The notes: generated by a model from the sequence alone, not told the origin. A stretch of DNA of 64,000 nt from Erythrophleum ivorense (GCA_026724425.1 JAIUCV010000018.1:2909596-2973595); one strand, 5' to 3'. Positions 38,570-50,574 are shown, numbered from the stretch's first letter. Made by a program: numbers and translations.

Positions 38570-39040
38570 GATAAATATATAGTTTGAGATTATTTAAAAT
38601 AATATAATATAAATGTTTATGCATTAATTATTAAAATTTTAATAAGTCTTGTACAAATTTATTTAATAAATTTATAATTGTAGTCATATTTTTTAATTAT
38701 AAATTAAATAATTATAATAAAATTATCTATTTACTTTATTTTTTCATTATTGATTAATGATTAGATTACTCATAAACCTAAATAAAAATAAAGGGAAAAA
38801 TTGATAATTGATATATAAATAAAGATATTACTTAAGTAATAAATACATTCTTTGATATTATTTAAATTACATTAATATTATTTTATAAGATAATTATTAA
38901 ATTTTAATCAATGATGTACACATTTTTTCATAAATTTATAATTATCTTTTAAATTAGAAATTAAATAATAATAATAAAATTATCTATTTGGTTGATTATG
39001 TAATTTTAATTAATGATTTGATAGCTCCTAAAACTAGATA
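38570..39040 (+). repeat. AT-rich tandem repeat, cluster two
   Basis: Two further diverged units of the 36465-36860 repeat (tttgagattatttaaa and tttgatattatttaaa, then ataattatt, ataaatttataatta). The repeat spacing suggests one ancestral duplication of a larger block within CACTA element 1. Confidence 0.6.
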
Positions 39041-39828
39041 AAGAATAATAAAAAAGTAACCCCTAAAACTACATTACTAAGATCTTTTACCCACTTCATT
39101 ATATCTACTAGACAAAATAGAATATTTTTTCTTAAGCCCTCTAAGAAAGATATTGTAACATGCAAATCTAAATATTGAAAAAGAAGAAAAAGAGCTGAAT
39201 GAATAGAGAAGAGGGGAGTTTTGGTGTAAGCAAGTACTGAAGAAAAGAATGCAAATATGATTTACAATTGGAAGAAAGGGGAAAGATAAAATTTAAGATT
39301 AAATTAAGTATTTTTATATTTTTTATCAAATTATTTTCTAAAAGATATGAAATATATATATATCATATAATATTAAATTATAAATGAATAAATATTAAAT
39401 ATGCAAAGATTTTAAAACCAAATTAGTTATTAAACTGGTAGAAACACTAGTTCAACATTCATTAATCTCATTGTGATTAAACTGTGGTCAAATTGATGAT
39501 CATTAAATATATTTTTAAATTATTTATATTTAAAAAATAATAAAATAAATAAATATTAATAAATTCTAACTATTTAATTACTAATTACATGCTTTTTAAA
39601 ATGTTTTAGAAGTTATTTCTAGCTAAAAAATAAAATTACCCATGATTAAAATTTAATATTTAATATTGAACTTCTTAACTTCTAAAATTATATTAAGATT
39701 TCATTATTATTAAAAATAGAAAACCAAAAAAAGGTAAAAGGCTTAAAAATAATAAATTAAAAAAAGTAATTTATTTTAGGTCTTTATTTCAAATCTTAAT
39801 AATGAAGAATTTTAAAAAAATTGTTAAA

Positions 39829-40335
39829 CTTTTAGTGGCAACCTATATAGGTTTTTGCATAACAATTTTTGAATCCAATAAAAAAAACTTGCCAAAACTT
39901 TTAGTAGCGATCAAATATTGTCACTAAAAGAGACTTTTAGTGATGACCTATAAGAATTGTCACTAAAAGTTAATTTTAGTCGCGACCTAATATCGCCACT
40001 AAAAGTGTTAACATAGAAATTTTTAAATTAAAATAAAATTTTTTTTATAACTTTTAGTGGCGACTAGCTATCATCACGAAAAGTCACTTTTAGTAACAAC
40101 TATATTCATGTTGCCACTAAAAGTTATTTTGTAACAACATTATTATTGCCACAAAAAAGTTTTAGTGGCGACTTTTTTGTGCCGCCACTAAAAATTTTGG
40201 CAAAATGAAGAATGATATTTTAGTGACTACTTTTAGTGACAATCTAACATGGTCGCCACTAAAATATAGTTTTAGCGACGACAAAATTTTAGTCACCACT
40301 AAAAATCGTCGCTAAAAATCTATTTTTTTGTAGTG
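39829..40335. repeat. Right subterminal array of CACTA element 1
   Basis: More than ten copies of cttttagtggcgac-type motifs in both orientations, mirroring 29539-29965. Confidence 0.85.
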
Positions 40336-40338
40336 ATG

Positions 40339-41230
40339 GCTAACATATGATCAAACAATAGTTGAATTGAATTTCATATCTGAAAAAAAGTTCATCATCG
40401 TGAATGTACTTCATGTTCTAGAAGTAAAGTATAATTTAGTCTCTACTTGTCTTTTATGCGGAAAAAGATTCAAAGTTATTTTAGAATTTGATAAAATGAT
40501 TTTGCTTAAAAATGACTTGTATATAAGAAAAGGATATTGTAGCGAAAACATATTCAAATTTAGTATTAATAATGAAGTGAATGTTTTTGTGTAGTTGATT
40601 ATTGTGATTTATGGCATAATAGATTAGCAAATTTAAATTACAAGTCAATTAAATATATGCATAAAAATAATGACATTAATCTTGGTAATAAGAATTTTCA
40701 TAAGAAATGAAATTTGCATACAATAAAAAAATTATTGAGAAATCTTTTCCAAAAGTTGGAAGATGCGCTCAAATTGTGAAACCTATACATAGTGATATAT
40801 GCAAATTAAAGAGTAATATCTATAAAAAATAAAAGATATTTCATAACATTTATGATGATAATTCTAAATACACTTATGTTTACTTGTTAAGAAACAAAGA
40901 TGAAACATTGCAATATTTAAGAAATACAAATCGGAAATAGAAAACTTTCATGACAAGAAAATAAAAATGTTTCATAGTGATAGATGTGGAGAATATTTCT
41001 CAACCAAATTTGATTCTTCTTGTGAATCATATGATATTGAGCATTAATCTTCTACTCCTTACATTTCAAAACAAAATGGTTTAGGGAAAAGAAAAACCAT
41101 ACCTTTGTAAATTATAGAACAAAGACTTCTCAACTACATGTAAAATTTAATGTCACTCGTGTATTTATGTTCATACATGTTGCTTACTTGGTGTAAAATA
41201 AGAGCTTCCAGTTAGAGGCTCTTGGGCTAA
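40339..41230 (+). pseudogene. Degenerate copia protease/integrase, right part
   Basis: The frame cut at 29538 resumes: TIVELNFISEKKFIIVNVLH, then VLEVKYNLVSTCLL and ILEFDKMILLKNDLYIRKGY (40367-40594). Next come a pre-integrase WHNRLANLNYKSIKYMHKNN, and integrase motifs KRYFITFMMI, SDRCGEYFSTKFDS and PYISKQNG near 41060-41080. Stops and frameshifts are frequent. Reverse transcriptase is missing. The sequence meets a LINE fragment near 41249. Confidence 0.8.
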
Positions 41231-41248
41231 TACGTATTTTTTTTTTAA

Positions 41249-42540
41249 GTGAAAGCAATGATTTTAATAAATGTATATCAAAATAATAGAGCTAGCTCTA
41301 CCACAGGGCTTGGGTATCCACAATGTGTAGCAATGGTGAAGCAGAATGGGAAGAAGTTACTAAATAATGTGCAACACTGTTTGAGACAACGGAATATGAA
41401 CCAGTTTGGACATGCAAAACATCAAATTCATGAGCTATCTTGCCAATAACAACAGTTGCAACAAAATTTATACAAATTACATAATAGAAAAGATGGGAAA
41501 GAAATCATAACACTACTAGAAAAGCAGGCTTCACCGGCAGTGATTGGATTGTTATCAGACAATGTAGATTGTAGGCCTAAGAATCACACAATATGTGGCA
41601 CTTACAGGGCGATTGAAATAATAAATGTGTTCATACATTGGTGTAGATCAAGAGAAATTTTATAAGGAAATTGCAAAGAAAAAATACAGCACCAATGGAT
41701 TTTTTATTTTAATGAAATGGAGTTGGAAGGATTAAAACGCTTTCAAGAGCTTCTTACTCCTAATCAGGAAACTGATGTACATGGAATACAAGATTTGCTA
41801 GAACTAACTATTCCTACATTAACACTAAATTGTTATTTAGCTTTAAATAAAACTTTTACTTCTTTAGAAATCAAAATAACCGTGTTTCAAACGGGATGTT
41901 ATAGAGCACCTAGACCAGATGATTTTTGCTCTAATTTTATACCAACATTTCTGGCCTACTGTGTTGAAGGATACTTTAAAACGGTCAGTTCTTTTCTTAA
42001 CAGGGGTCATTTTCTTAAGGAGCCTAACCAGACTAATATTTTTTTATTCCTAACCATAGCCTATTAGCTCGTTTAATGTGGTAGATAAGATCATTTCAAA
42101 AGTATAGGCAAATAGACTGAACCTTATTTTGGAAGGATGCACAATTCTCATATCATCGTTGTCACAAGTGAGCCTTGAATTATTTTAGTGGAGGAAAGAA
42201 ATAGAAATTTTATACTGTAGCAATTAAAATTGATTTATGCAAAGCTAAGACAATATTACGCGGAACTAAATCATGTTATAAGAAAGATGGGATTTTCAAG
42301 TCACTAGCATCATATGAGCATGGATGACTATGGTTCTTACAATGAATAATACCCAAGTGTGCCACAGGTTGATAAATTGTCTTCAGATTTTCGGGAGATG
42401 GTCCAGTTGAAATCCTAGTCCAATGAAATATGAGATTTATTGTAGTTCCAAGACACATCTAAATTTCAAGAGAATTATGAGTGGAATATTACAGATGAAG
42501 ATAGGCAGACTTGGTAAGCATTTGGGTTCATGAACTTATA
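41249..42540 (+). pseudogene. LINE (L1-type) reverse transcriptase fragment
   Basis: Open pieces at 41249-41449, 41456-41665 and 41717-42067 lie in a row. The last contains GCYRAPRPDDFCSNFIPTFL and VSSFLNRGHFLKEPNQTNIF, which follow the non-LTR reverse transcriptase motif K-A-P-G-P-D-G-F and the downstream F-x-N-x-G-x-x-L-K-x-x-N-x-T-x-I segment. Further on, AIKIDLCKA (42217-42250) matches the M-x-x-K-L-D-M-x-K-A motif. It is broken by stops and truncated at both ends; no endonuclease was found. Confidence 0.7.
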
Positions 42541-42567
42541 TTATGTGGGTTGGTTTGTCTTTTTTTT

Positions 42568-42581
42568 GGGGGGGGGGGGGG
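42568..42581 (+). repeat. Homopolymer G tract (14)
   Basis: A run of eight T then fourteen G then tgtgtg just beyond the LINE fragment. Such runs are unusual in this AT-rich window and could also hide a sequencing length error. Confidence 0.85.
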
Positions 42582-42875
42582 TGTGTGCGCTCTGTTTTCC
42601 TATACTCAAACAATTTAAAAAAAGAGAGAGAGAGAGAGAAACTATGAAAATCTTTAAGTGTTATTCATTCAAATTCTACGTTTATTTATAACATTAATCT
42701 CCTAGCTACACCTTACATCGCTATTCCTATCATTATTCCCTCATGAAATCAGCTTTGTTTTATATGTTGAAACTTAAAACAAAAATTGAACCTCGTTTGC
42801 AATCACAACAGTTGAAAGAAAAAGGGTCAAATAATTTGCTGATACAATAACACATTTTGGTAGAAGCAATTATAT

Positions 42876-43189
42876 TGCTAATAGTGGAAGCACACAAAAG
42901 AGAAAGAAAATTAAAAAAAAAAAAAAACACACACACACACACAGATTTGCACAATCCCAATAGGAATAACTATACTAAAATTTTTAACTCTTACAATTTT
43001 TAAATACAAAAATTGTAAATATTCTCTTACTCACAATTATTCAATGCCTAATTGCACCCTTATGGTAATCCTATGATTGGGCTTGTTGTGGTACCTAAAC
43101 CAATAGTTAAGGGATCCTATTTATAGCACTCATTGCATCCTTATTCCCTTGAACCCACCAATATGGGACTTTGGAGAATGCACCCAACA
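42876..43189 (-). repeat. 3' LTR of a minus-strand copia element
   Basis: Colinear with 48931-49202: both have agagaaagaaaat, tttaactcttacaatttttt or tttaactcttacaattttta, gtggtacctaaaccaatagt and gggactttggagaat, and end in cccaaca. The left flank tatat compares with tatac after the other LTR (4 of 5). An A run followed by (ac)n at 42911-42941 expands this copy. Confidence 0.82.
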
Positions 43190-43204
43190 AATCTTCCCCT
43201 TTTC
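43190..43204 (-). other. Polypurine tract
   Basis: The minus strand reads AAAAGGGGAAGATT just before the TGTTGGG start of the 3' LTR, as expected for a copia plus-strand primer. Confidence 0.65.
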
Positions 43205-43269
43205 CAAAATCTTAAATATCTCTACTATTTAAAAAACTAATCTCTCTTCTCAAACTTCTGATGTCTTTT

Positions 43270-44450
43270 CTTTTGTTGTGGTCTATCTTTGCTAACAAGC
43301 ATGCCCATCTATATAGTAAATGTTCTTCCCTTCCTTCCTTCCTTACATGAACAAGTCTCCATCCTTATACACTTTGCACCAATCACCAAAGCCAACTTAC
43401 TGTATCCATGTGAAGTAATCTCACCTAATGAAATAATATTTGCTCCACCAATAGTCACATATCTTACATTTGAATTACTTTGATTTTATCATCATGGAGC
43501 TTCATATGAACTCTCCCATGTCCTTCAATCTTTTGCTTCAATTCGTTCCTTACATTAGTGTAACCTAAGTCACCCTCAGTATACAAAGTGTTAAATAAAT
43601 CCTAATTAGTGCATACATAGATATCAATAGTAGAATCCATCACTTGGCCAGAATTACTTTCATAGTAGCCATATTCAACATGAGAAGTTCATTATCATAA
43701 TTGATTATATTTAAAGAAGATTCATCTTTTAACTCTTTCAAGTTTTCTATGTCCTCCTTTAACTTTGATAGCAAATTTGGATGTGACCAAACTATGTACT
43801 TTAATGCCACTTAAAAGTGTTAAACCTCTTAGCTAAAATGTCGATCATCTGTCATATTGATCACTCCTATTCCTCCTTCCTTTCTCAAAACCCTCCATGG
43901 CTAGTAATTCACTCTCTGTAGGGTAATCTTCATTTCCTATCATTCAATGATTCTCTTTTGGGGCCCTCATCACCTCATTCAGTCACAGGCTTTTCCCTAT
44001 TAGCATTAACTGCATAAATGATTTGTAGGATCTAGTTAATGAAGCCAAAAGGAATAGCACTTGCTCTTCATCCTTAATTGCCTCTCTTGCATTCAAGAGT
44101 TTAGATACTAACTCATTAAATTTATTTACATGGTCAATAACGTTACCTTCATCCTCCACCTTTAGTGAGTACAGATTCATCTTCATCATTAGATGGGTAG
44201 TCAATGTCCTTAAGGCATACATGTCTTCCAACTTGTCTCACAACTTCTTTAGTAATGTTTCTAACAATATTGTAATTTTTATGTATAGGGTCAATGCTAA
44301 TTGAATTGTACTAATATCCTTCTTTTGGATAGTATTCCACTTTGAATTGTTCATGCCACTCAACTTTTCATCCTACAATGCAAAATCAACACCTTGTTGA
44401 ATCAAATAATCTTGTATCAAACATTGTTATTGAGTAAAATCAATCTTTTC
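43270..44450 (-). pseudogene. Degenerate copia gag and protease remnant
   Basis: On the minus strand, gag of UBN2 type: LIQQGVDFALQDEKLSGMNN (44340-44410), then in the 43983-44231 frame MEDMYALRTLTTHLMMKMNL, YSLKVEDEGNVIDHVNKFNE, and EEQVLFLLASLTRSYKSF. Protease-like sequence follows at 43480-43660 (DSTIDIYVC, then GHGRVHMKLHDDKIK). Integrase and reverse transcriptase are absent, so the element was internally deleted. Several stops are present. Confidence 0.8.
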
Positions 44451-44694
44451 ATTGAACAATAGAATCTCATACTTCAACGTATTTGTCCTATTTAATAACT
44501 CAATTAAATACCTTTATCCAACTAACTAGCAGTAAATACCATAAATGAACCCAAATTTGAGGAAACTGACCTAAAAATGGAACCATAATCCAAAATTAGA
44601 AAGAAGTAACCTCTCTCCAAGAATCATTAATGTGGCACCTCTTTCTTCTTTCTCTCTCCTCTATAGGCCAAAACTAGTAGCTTTGATGTCATTA

Positions 44695-44909
44695 TTAGGG
44701 TTTAAGGGAGCCTTAAACATCAGGGAAATCCATTGGGCCTTTCTTCATCAAACAATAAGAGGAAATATATCAGCAGACTTGGCACCACATCTTGATCCAA
44801 AACCATATGGCATTAGGTCTATGAGTCCTTTCCATATATATAACCCTCCTCTAATCTAATTTTATCTGATATGGGAGTTCTTCCTACTCCCACTCATACT
44901 TGACCCCAA
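44695..44909 (-). repeat. Candidate additional LTR between the two outer LTRs
   Basis: On its left is a primer-site-like minus-strand sequence, TGACATCAAAGCTA, close to TGGTATCAGAGCTA. On its right is a polypurine tract (minus CTTGAGGGGGAGAT at 44910-44923). It ends ccccaaca like the outer LTRs but its interior is different. It may be the shared LTR of a tandem arrangement or a separate insertion. Confidence 0.45.
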
Positions 44910-45039
44910 CAATCTCCCCCTCAAGTGTGAGTCCATCACATACTCACATGGATGTACTTTCCTTTTTTTTCCTTTTTTGATGGCAACCTACCTATAAAAG
45001 TCCACTGGGCCCATGTTAGGAAGCACGAGAATGGTTGTT

Positions 45040-46412
45040 TATAAGTCGTACCTATACCAAATACGTATCTGGTATGGTTATGCGTACCGTAGGAGTACAA
45101 ACGTGTCATAAACTTTTCTTTTAATACATTTCGCAATGATTCAGAACACTCCAAAACATCTCCAAAATGGCTCCGAAACCATTATATCCTAAATGTTGTT
45201 ATTTTCTACTGCATTTAACCGAAAGCCTTGCATCCTTTAGAAGCCCTGCACTTGTGCTTTGTTGTTTGTGCACCTTTGAAAGCCCTAAATCCTTCATTGT
45301 CATCTAGTTTCTTCATGAATAAGATTGAAAGCCTTGTATCTCCAGCAAGTGCTATACTAGTGGCTAGTAGGGGAAAACAACCTCGTAGTCCAATGAAAAC
45401 GATCTCACCTTTACTCCAATCTCATTTGTTCTGGTCTACACTTTATGGAAAGCTTGGGACATTACATTTTCTTTGGAGGAGGAAGGAAGAAATCGATTCT
45501 AAGGTAAGCATTTTAACCAGTCATTACTGATTGCTCACTAAATTCTTCTGATTTTCTCAATTTCGTTGAGCATTAGAAGGCCTCACTTTTCTTGCTCTGT
45601 GTTTGATTTGCTTAATGTTGGCTTAACTAGTCATTATTGATTGCAATTAGATTTAAGTTCTCTTTTTTTGGGACTTTTAGGTTTTAGATTGTGCTTGCTG
45701 AATTATATATTTCCAACCCTCTTCCAAAGGCGAAACTCTTATTGAGATTTCAAATTCGTTGTTATTAGATTAGTTCATTTTATACATTGTAGCAAATGAA
45801 TTTTTCAATCGTTATTGTTGCATTCCTTCAACCTCTATTCCTTCAAGTGTGAAGAAGTAAATTCTTCATTTTCCTAAGCTCCTTCCAATTTTCTTGAACG
45901 AATAATTATTTTGACTAACTATTTTTCATTGATTTTTATTTGATTTGATTAGTAGAATTTTTTAGCTTAATTAGTGTCTATACTACTTCCAATTTTTTAA
46001 TTAATGTCTACTCTGATTTGATAATTATTTTGATTAGATAATTATTTTGATTAGTGTCTATGCTAATAATTATTTTGACTAATTATTTTTCACTGATTCT
46101 GATTTGATTTTATTAGTGAAATTTTTTGGTTTGATTAGTGTCTATATTGCTTCCAATTTTTTTGATTAGTGTCTACTCTGATTTGATAGTTATTTTGATT
46201 AGTGTCTATGCTGATTTGATTCCTAAGCTCCTTTATTGAAAGTCATGCATTAGTGAATAGGTCATGCCAAGGTCAAGAGAAGAGCCTTGGCACTAAGTGT
46301 TGTTGTGTTTTACACAATGTAATCTTCTAACACCTATTATCAGCATGTTAGATGCTATATTTGTGTGATGATATGTGATGTGTTTTGTTGTTGTTCCTCC
46401 ATTATAAGTATC
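45040..46412. other. hAT 5' region with direct repeats
   Basis: No gene is supported. From 45900 to 46210 the text gattagtgtctatgct or gattagtgtctactct and ataattattttgatta recurs several times in tandem. A few open frames are present but none has a recognisable product. Confidence 0.5.
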
Positions 46413-48521
46413 ATGGCCACTAGAAGTTCTAGTTCTACTAGTAATCCTAGGCCCACTACTTCTGCTAAATATTATTCCAGTAATGTTCTCCAAAAAGACG
46501 AAACTCCTTTGTGGATTTATATAACTTTGATTGTTAGAAGTAGAAAAGGAGAAACTGCAAATCCTAGTAGAAACAAGCATTAGAAGTGTAATTATTGTAA
46601 CTATGAATTTCAAGGATCTTATTCTAGAGTTAAGTGACATTTGCTGAAGGTATCGAGTAAAGAAATTTTTATGTGTTCCAAAGTTGATGCTCATTATTTA
46701 GCAGATATGAAAAATTTGCAAGAGGAGGATGAGAATAGATTAAAATCAAAAGAAGTGTCATTATCACCACCAGCTAAAAACTTATCTCCTTTAGGTGTTG
46801 AAAGTAAGTACAATCAAGAAAAAAAAGAGGGTTGTTAGCACTTTGAAAAAAGCTTTCAACCAAATAGCTAAGGAAAATTTATATACATAAATTGTTAGGA
46901 TGTTTTATTTTAGTGGGAGTGAGTATAGTGACAGATGGATGAACTAATGCACAACGAAGGTCATTAATTAATTATATGGTTATATCTAATGGGGATCCTA
47001 TTTTTGTGAAAGCAATTGATAGGACTAAAGAATACAAGGAAAAATTATACATAGTTGAGTTGATGAAACATGCAATGGAAGAGGTAAAACCTCAAAATGT
47101 GGTTCAAATTATCACTGACAATGCCCCTATTTGTAAAGTTACTGGCAAGATTATTGACGCTAAGTATCTTTACATTTTTTGGACACCATGTGTTGTCCAC
47201 ACACTTAATCTCACATTAAAAAATATATGTGTAGCTAAAAATACTGAAGCAAATGAATTAGATATGAAGAATGCCATTGGATCACTCAAATAAGAGATAA
47301 TGTAATTTTTATTAGGACTTTTATCATGAATTATTCTATGAGGTTAGCCATTTTTAATGAATTTGTGCCTTTGAAATTTGTTGTCATAGTTAAGACTAGG
47401 TTTGCTTCAACCATGGTGATGTTGAAGAGGCTTAAACTCATAAAAATGTCTCTTTGCATAATGATAATTAGTGATAAATGGGATACACATAAAGAGAATG
47501 ATGTTAAAAAAACTAATACCATTAAAGAGTTAATTCTTGATGACTCTTGGTAGGATAAAATTAATTACATCCTCTCTTTCACAAAGCATATTTATGACAT
47601 GCTTAAATTTTATGATACGAATAAGCCTACACTTCACTTGATTTATGATATATGAGATTCAATGATAGAATAAATGAAGGTATCAATATACAAGCATGAG
47701 AGAAATGAACTTTTTGAGCATTCAAGATTTTATGAAGTTATGTATAGAATTATAATTGATTATTGAACAAAGAGTTGTACACTGCTTCATTGCCTTACTC
47801 ATTTATTAAATTCTAAGTAAGTTATACCAATATTCTATACTTATGTTGTTCATATTTTTTTCACATTTATTTTTATGCTAAACAAGTCTAATTCTCATTG
47901 TTTTTATTGCATGCAACATAAGTATTACACTTCTCAATGGTTTGAGGCAACACCAAATAGGGTTCCACCTCATCTAGATGCTAAAATTTCAACCGAGAAG
48001 ACCAAATGCTTTAATATATACTTCAAAGATCCTAAGAAGAGAAAATTGGTCCTTCAAGAATTTTCAATGTTTTGTTGAGTTTCATATGCATATTCATTAT
48101 TTGATTCCTTACAAGATATATGGAATTTGGAGCCTAAAGATTGGTGGTTAAATTATGGTTTTTCAACTCTAATGCTCCAACGGCTTGCATTAAAGCTTCT
48201 TTGTCAACCATGCTCATTATCTTGTTGCGAAAGGAATTGGGGCACATACTCTTTTATTCACTCATTGAAAAGGAATAAGTTGAATCCAAAAAGGGCTGAA
48301 GATTTGGTTTATGTTCATACTAATCTTCATACTTTATTAAGAAATAGTAAAAAGTATTCTAATAGAATGACTAAGATGTGGGATGTTAATGGAGATCATT
48401 GGGAGTCATTTGATGGGGCTGGAGGTCTTGAGGTTGCAAATTTGTCTATAAATGAATCGGATTTGGAACAAGAGCTCATAGGAATGTTATTAATGTAGAT
48501 GTGGATGAAGATGAATATTAG
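46413..48521 (+). pseudogene. hAT-family transposase, degenerate but nearly full length
   Basis: Pieces in order: a BED zinc-finger region at 46500-46640 (DETPLWIYITLI, KCNYCNYEFQGSYSRVK, then HLLKVSSKEIFMCSKV); a DUF659-type core at 46976-47293 (GDPIFVKAIDRTKEYKEKLY, NVVQIITDNAPICK, FWTPCVVHTLNLTLKNI); 47326-47553 (MNYSMRLAIFNEFVPLKFVV, KTRFASTMVMLKRLKLI); 47875-48078 (HYCF-type segment with KYYTSQWFEATPNRVPPHLD); and the C-terminal dimerisation region at 48127-48498 (SCCERNWGTYSFIHSLKRNK, RAEDLVYVHTNL). At least five frameshifts or stops separate them. It looks like a long-dead autonomous copy, about 700 codons in origin. Confidence 0.9.
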
Positions 48522-48930
48522 TTTGAATTAGAAATTCTAGTATTAATGCTTGTAGGGAATGTAATTTGTTATAGACATCTTATTTATATTTGTAGATTGT
48601 TTTATCATTTATACTATTATAACTTATTTATGATTTAATTTAGTTTTTAATGTGTAAGATTATATATATTCTCGTACTCATATCTTAAAATTTTAAAAAT
48701 TGTTGTATCTCACGTATTGTATCGTGTTATACTACGCGTAACCTGTATTGGTGCTTCCTAGGCCCCATGCCAACATTGATCCATTTGTTCTTCCAAGTAT
48801 ACAAATTCCAATCTCCATATGACAATGTCTAACCACTACGCCTTTTACTCTAAGTGGGTTTAAAAGTGATCTCCCATCTACTTGAACCACCATCTTCTCC
48901 TTGTCGAATCATTAGCCTTGATATCACTAT

Positions 48931-49202
48931 TGGGACCTCAATAGCAAAAACACTTAAAAGAGAAAGAAAATAAAACATAAAAATGTTCACAATCTTGATA
49001 GAGATAACTCTTCTAAAATGTTTAACTCTTACAATTTTTTAATAGAAAAATTGCATAACTACCAAATACTTTGATAACACAATTGTAGTAATTTGATAAT
49101 TAAGCTTCTTGTGGTACCTAAACCAATAGTTAAGGGGAGTATTCCATGCAACTTCCTTCTCTTCAACCCATTGATGTGGGACTTTGGAGAATATCCCCAA
49201 CA
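48931..49202 (-). repeat. 5' LTR of the copia element
   Basis: Runs tgggacctcaatagc to ccccaaca and pairs with 42876-43189. Immediately left (48905-48930) the minus strand reads ATAGTGATATCAAGGCTAAT, a primer-binding-site-like sequence (compare TGGTATCAGAGC). Confidence 0.8.
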
Positions 49203-49521
49203 TATACAACATACACTAAAGTTAGACCATGTTGAAAAATTCCTTTATTATGATGCTTTTGGAACTTGAGAAAGACTTTTGTTAGGACCTTCCACAAAGT
49301 ATTTGGTTTAATCTTGAATGCAATGATTTCTAAGAAAATCTAAAAGAGGTGATGAATTTTTAGAGATGTTGATGCCTTCCCCTCCATGACAAGATTATAA
49401 GCCAACACATCACGATAATACATTAGTTCTCTGCCCAGTGCATCTACCTTTGTGTTCATTGGATGGATCATAGTACCTCCTTTATATGGCCAAGGGTTTT
49501 ATAGTTCATGCTTCCTATATA
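49203..49521. other. No gene seen
   Basis: Unremarkable AT-rich sequence between the copia LTR and the duplicated segment. Confidence 0.4.
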
Positions 49522-50262
49522 CATTTAGTAGATTTTTTATTTTTTTATTTTTAGCTATGACCTCCATATGTTTCAAGCGAAAATATGTACAAGGTTCTCC
49601 CCACTTCAACCATTGAACCCAAGAATCCTAAATCTTTCTTCAATTTCAATCCATTGGATAGAAGATTCTTCACCTACTTCTAGACTTGAATGTTAAAAAC
49701 ATAATGTGCAAAAAAAAAAAAATTGACAGAGCATACATTTTTAAAATGTATTATACATCTTTTCTTAGTTAAATGTACTTGTATTTAATTAAGTTTAATT
49801 CATAATTAAATTAAAGATTTAACCTTCTCTAATACTAAAATTTCCTGTTAAATTTAACTTTTAATTATAAACATCATATCCATTCAAGTATAATGTATAC
49901 AAATATTTTTGTTATAAAATATTTAATATTTTTAGTGTTTTTAACCTTAAACAATAATTGTGCTCATTAAAAAAAAAAGCAATATATATGGGAATGTCAG
50001 TGAGTGTTTATATACAAATTTAACTTTTCTAAAGAAGCATAAAATAAACACTAAATTAACAAACATAAAGTGTGTGTATGTGTGTGTGTGTACATATTTA
50101 TGGTGTAGATGTAGTATATATTTAACTTTTTTTGTGACTTTGGATTTTAGCCAAATATTATGCAAAAGTTTTTACAAAATACATACACGAGTTGTTTTCT
50201 TTTATGATAAAGTTTGCATTAAGAGATGACAACTTCCTTTATATAAGGCATATAAACTGTGT
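49522..50262 (+). repeat. Segmental duplication copy B (no FKBP gene)
   Basis: Partner of 11806-12753. Colinear blocks run from tagctatgacctccatatg (49553) to ctttatataaggcatataaa (50238). After 50262 it does not continue into FKBP exon sequence but into sequence resembling 22070-22235. It contains (tg)n and (ta)n runs near 50070 in place of the 12350-12370 (ta)n. Confidence 0.8.
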
Positions 50263-50574
50263 TAACTCATGTATTCATAACATTTTACACACTTTTGCAA
50301 AGAAATAAGTGCTTAGTGTTCTAATTTTAAGATAAATATGATTAACTATAGGAAAAATTCATACAAATAAAATATATAATTCAATACTTGAGTTTTTACA
50401 TGATGGATAACAAATTTTGGCTTAATTTTTATTAAATTATGAATCGCTCACACATTGGCTATTTTATAAGGTGTAAATATCCAACAAAAAAATTGAGCAA
50501 GAGTCCTCTTAAAACAAGATCACTAGAAATCCAAAGTCAAAAATCCTTAAAATGGAAGTTTTAAAAGAAAAGAA

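Larger units (their letters stand above)
29539..40335. mobile_element. CACTA element 1, 10.8 kb, non-autonomous
   Basis: Left terminus CACTACAAAAAAATTGAC and reverse-complemented right terminus CACTACAAAAAAATAGAT; similarity continues for about 30 bases (TTTTAGCGGCGAC against TTTTAGCGACGAT). Flanking trinucleotides are att and atg. It sits inside a copia reading frame that resumes across it, which confirms the insertion. Both ends have subterminal arrays of agtggcgac palindromes. The interior carries fragments of an NBS-LRR and a NAC gene but no visible CACTA transposase, so it would depend on an autonomous relative. Confidence 0.85.
45017..48760 (+). mobile_element. hAT transposon, 3.7 kb, degenerate
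   Basis: The left end reads taggaagcac and the right end gtgcttccta, perfect 10-bp inverted repeats. Flanks are ggcccatg and ggccccat, an imperfect 8-bp duplication. The element contains one hAT transposase gene with many lesions. It lies in the 5' part of the copia LTR complex, between a PPT and a PBS. Confidence 0.75.
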
